64,000 nucleotides of DNA from contig JABTVA010000006.1 of the NCBI GenBank assembly GCA_015075075.1, positions 62,001 through 126,000 of the forward strand, given 5' to 3'. The DNA comes from Deltaproteobacteria bacterium (lineage in GTDB: Bacteria > Desulfobacterota > GWC2-55-46). The notes beneath the pieces were generated by a model. It was not told the origin of the DNA. It ran no database searches and saw nothing but the letters and a program-made list of their open reading frames with translations. Below, in pieces: positions 61,548 through 64,000 of this stretch. Made by a program: the position numbers and the translations under genes. Each line of letters starts with the position of its first letter. Within the stretch, counting starts at the first letter, position 1.

Positions 61548-64000
61548 TCAATCTGGCGGCGCCACGTCTATTACCATTGGCTTCAGGCAGTGTGTTTTGT
61601 CAGCAGGAATCAAAGTTTGAAGAGCTATCTCAAGCTCCTCCGCTGATGATGGCATGACAATCCCCTCAGGTGGTGAAGGTATGCGCCTCGTTCGTTTTTC
61701 ACCGAACCAAAAAACAACATAGATGCCATATCCTTGAGCTTCTGGATCACGCGTATATCTACCAAGCTGTCCTTTGCAGGCAGTCCAAGGTCCGGATGAT
61801 AATCGCGTTTGAGCTCAAGTGGCAACTTCAATCCAGAGGAAAGGAGTATAATATCAGCACTCTTATCAGCCGCCATATGCCCTTCAGGTTCAACTCGTAT
61901 TTCAAAAGGCAGGAAATATGGTTTCAGTAATTTATCAACCGGTCTCGACAAAATTCTTCAACTTGAGGCTTTTCGACACGACCAGACGTGCCACAATTCC
62001 AAAAGTTCTTGTATTTGTCAGTATTTGAATGCTGAATTTCCCTTTTTATCAATTCAAGCTGGTCAAGAGCAAGAGCATACAAATCCGCAATATTGGCAGG
62101 TTTGCCCCCGCGCAGTGTCTCGATTGTCTGATTCCATGATGGCTGTTTAAACTCAGCCTCCCTAAGAAGAGCCGCCTGATTAGCAATGGCGTGTTTCAGA
62201 TTGTCATGGTATGAAGACAATCTTTCATTATCCAAAAGACTGTTCAGCGCCTCCCAAGCCTCTCGCATAGCAATGCTTGAAAGTGCATCGATCTTCCCCC
62301 TTACAAACTCAGCAGCCTGCTTTTCAGCACTCAACTCTCCAAGAGGGGATACATTTGCATAGTTCTCTCCAAACCTCCTTATTAAAAATTCATACTGTCT
62401 AATGGTTAAAGGATACGGCCTTGAATCATCGATACTAGCATCCTCAATTATATTTTTTAATTCCCATAAGCACTGGTTATTTTTTCCTGAATATTTTTCG
62501 AGGATTGGTTGAAAATAATCGCAATCTAAAAGAAAACCTATTGCAAGCCAAATAGACCTTTGTTCTTTTTTAGTCTTACCACGAGTCCTGATAGTTCTCT
62601 GACACAACTCTAGTAAACCAGCATGACAATTCGAATCTGAAATCGCCGCAAAAACCAAATACCGAAGGTTTACTGGAGTTGCGCAAGGAAATTCTGCTAA
62701 AATTTTTAAAGCGAAATCACCTCGCCAGAGTTCATTTTCCTTACGTGAGAGCTTATAAAGGACTGAAGAATTTTTTATTTTATACTTAAGTTCCACCCTG
62801 ACAATATCTTCAAAAACACTTTGCGCCAAATCCGGTTTTTCTATATATATTTTTTGCCTCCAACCATTCGCCTGATCATTTTCATCAAAATCACATAAAT
62901 ACAATAGCGATATCGTTAAACCAGACCTAAGAAGTTCATCTGAAAAACAGGCAATCTCATTCTTTTCAATCCATTTTTCAGTTACTCCCGCAACAATAGC
63001 ACACCACCATCTACGTATTCTTTTTTTAACATATAACAAGGCCACTTCATTTTGAGTTGGAATATCATCCCTGCAAATGACTGCCCCGAATCCCTCAATA
63101 CCTGCTGATGTCAGTTCCTCCCCTATTTGGTCACGTATCCGCTCAATTGGAGTCAATTCTTTTTGAGATTCAATAAACAAACCAAAATAATGATACGCAA
63201 GCCAGCCAAGAGCACTAAGATGATGGCCCGACCTGATGGATTCTTTGTGTTCCGACAAATCTCTTGTTATTTGTCTTTTTCTAGCTTCTGTTTCACGTTG
63301 ATTTTTAGATTTTTCCTGGATGTTTTCAAGGTGCCATTCCTCTAAGACATTAAAACAATTCCTCGAACGAATTTGCTCTAATTTTTCATCGCCATTAGCA
63401 AAATTATAATATTCTTCGAATATATCATTACATTCAAAGATTATATTCCCAAAGACTTCATAGAGAAAATAATCCACTTTTTCAAATATCATCTTCTTAC
63501 GAAGTTTAGCCAAAATGTATGTGGCTAAAATATTATTCGGAAGTGAATGTCTTATAATGTTTTTGAATTTATATAAAAAATAACCACTCGGTTCGTCCAT
63601 ATTTGCTTTATTTAAAGCAAGCTCAAAGAAAGTTAACAATAATTGGGGGGCGTCTGATAGGCACTTCCCAATGGCTTTTCCATCAAATCCGTATGAATGA
63701 TGACAAAAATCGTATAATGCAGTGAGCCAATGCCATATGCGCTCTGGTTTTTCACTCAGTCCTGATTCGACAAAAAATTTAAGAAGCAAACGCGAAAACA
63801 CAGCCTCAACTTCATATCTATTACGTCTTAGAATTTTTTTATTTTTGGGGAGATTACAAAGAGAATCGAGAATACTTGGAATAGATTTGCACGGGAGGGC
63901 GTCGGCAAGCCAATAAAAACTACCGACTTCTAATTCACCTTGATTCCTGAGCACATCATTTAACAACAAAAACACATCTGCAGGCTTAAAATAATCGCCA
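61548..64000 (-). pseudogene. Large AT-rich protein with C-terminal PD-(D/E)XK-like motif (5' end outside window, two frameshifts)
   Basis: The frame is open at the right edge (DYFKPADVFLLLNDVLRNQG) and runs about 690 residues to a stop at 61924. It continues in another frame (LKPYFLPFEIRVEPEGHM) and, after a second shift near 61795, to the true end PMVIDVAPPD at 61548. Most of it is helical without recognised motifs. The C-terminal 120 residues hold ADIILL and LPLELKRDYHPDLW, a D...ExK arrangement as in PD-(D/E)XK nucleases. Base composition is strikingly AT-rich against the rest of the window, suggesting horizontal transfer. It resembles C-terminal parts of large defence-type proteins, but this is inference. 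The N-terminal domain that would decide is not in the window. Confidence 0.7.

Noticed and set aside
1-64000. tRNA, rRNA and riboswitch genes
   Set aside because: I saw no cloverleaf, rRNA core motif or known riboswitch core by eye; a covariance scan would be needed to exclude them fully.

Overview
The window is chromosomal DNA from a flagellated Gram-negative bacterium. Most of it is GC-rich. FlhF/FlhG (polar flagellum placement), sigma-54 flagellar control, a flavodiiron protein and a hydrogenase-related membrane complex suggest an anaerobe or microaerophile of the deltaproteobacterial (Desulfobacterota/Desulfuromonadota) or Nitrospirota type. This placement is inferred from gene content and order only.

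Region 1 (1-30.9 kb, all minus strand) is a near-complete flagellar and chemotaxis locus. Read in the direction of transcription, it starts with an NtrC-type regulator behind a consensus sigma-70 promoter. Next come a TPR protein with its own sigma-54 promoter and a FleS/FleR-like (FlrB/FlrC-like) kinase-regulator pair. Three structural units follow: flgBC-fliEFGHIJ-motE-like, fliK-flgD-flgE, and fliLMNOPQR-flhBA-flhFG-fliA. Each structural unit begins with a good -24/-12 sigma-54 site, and the first two end in strong hairpin terminators. The locus ends with a HEAT-repeat protein overlapping a cheR that runs off the window. This is a readable cascade: sigma-70, then the NtrC regulator, then sigma-54 units, then FliA (sigma-28).

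Region 2 (31-46 kb) is accessory and repeat-rich. It holds an aminopeptidase, a broken IS110 transposase, a thiD fragment, a RAYT (REP-associated transposase) gene with palindromic repeats on both sides, a CNT nucleoside transporter, a YjbQ protein and a flavodiiron protein. It continues with an HlyD/ABC/ABC-2 export operon (two of its genes full of indels), an unknown protein, a lytic transglycosylase, a secreted unknown and a hybrid PAS histidine kinase.

Region 3 (46.3-61.4 kb) holds tusA overlapping a uridine-phosphorylase-like gene and an indel-ridden MacB/FtsX-type ABC operon. It also carries a six-gene hyfB-C-E-F-G-I-like operon whose large subunit lacks the nickel-iron ligands, so it fits an energy-converting-hydrogenase-related (Ehr) complex better than a hydrogenase. 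A broken dUTPase gene, a broken unknown gene and a DEAD-box helicase follow.

Region 4 (61.5-64 kb) is visibly AT-rich. It contains the C-terminal part of a large protein that ends in a PD-(D/E)XK-like nuclease motif, which is a candidate defence or island gene.

Two patterns cut across the window. One is a dispersed element of about 100-130 bp, with terminal inverted repeats in its best copies, found four times and always just downstream of (once overlapping) the stop codon of a minus-strand gene. The other is clustering of single-base indels in otherwise readable genes, which is either consensus error or local gene decay.
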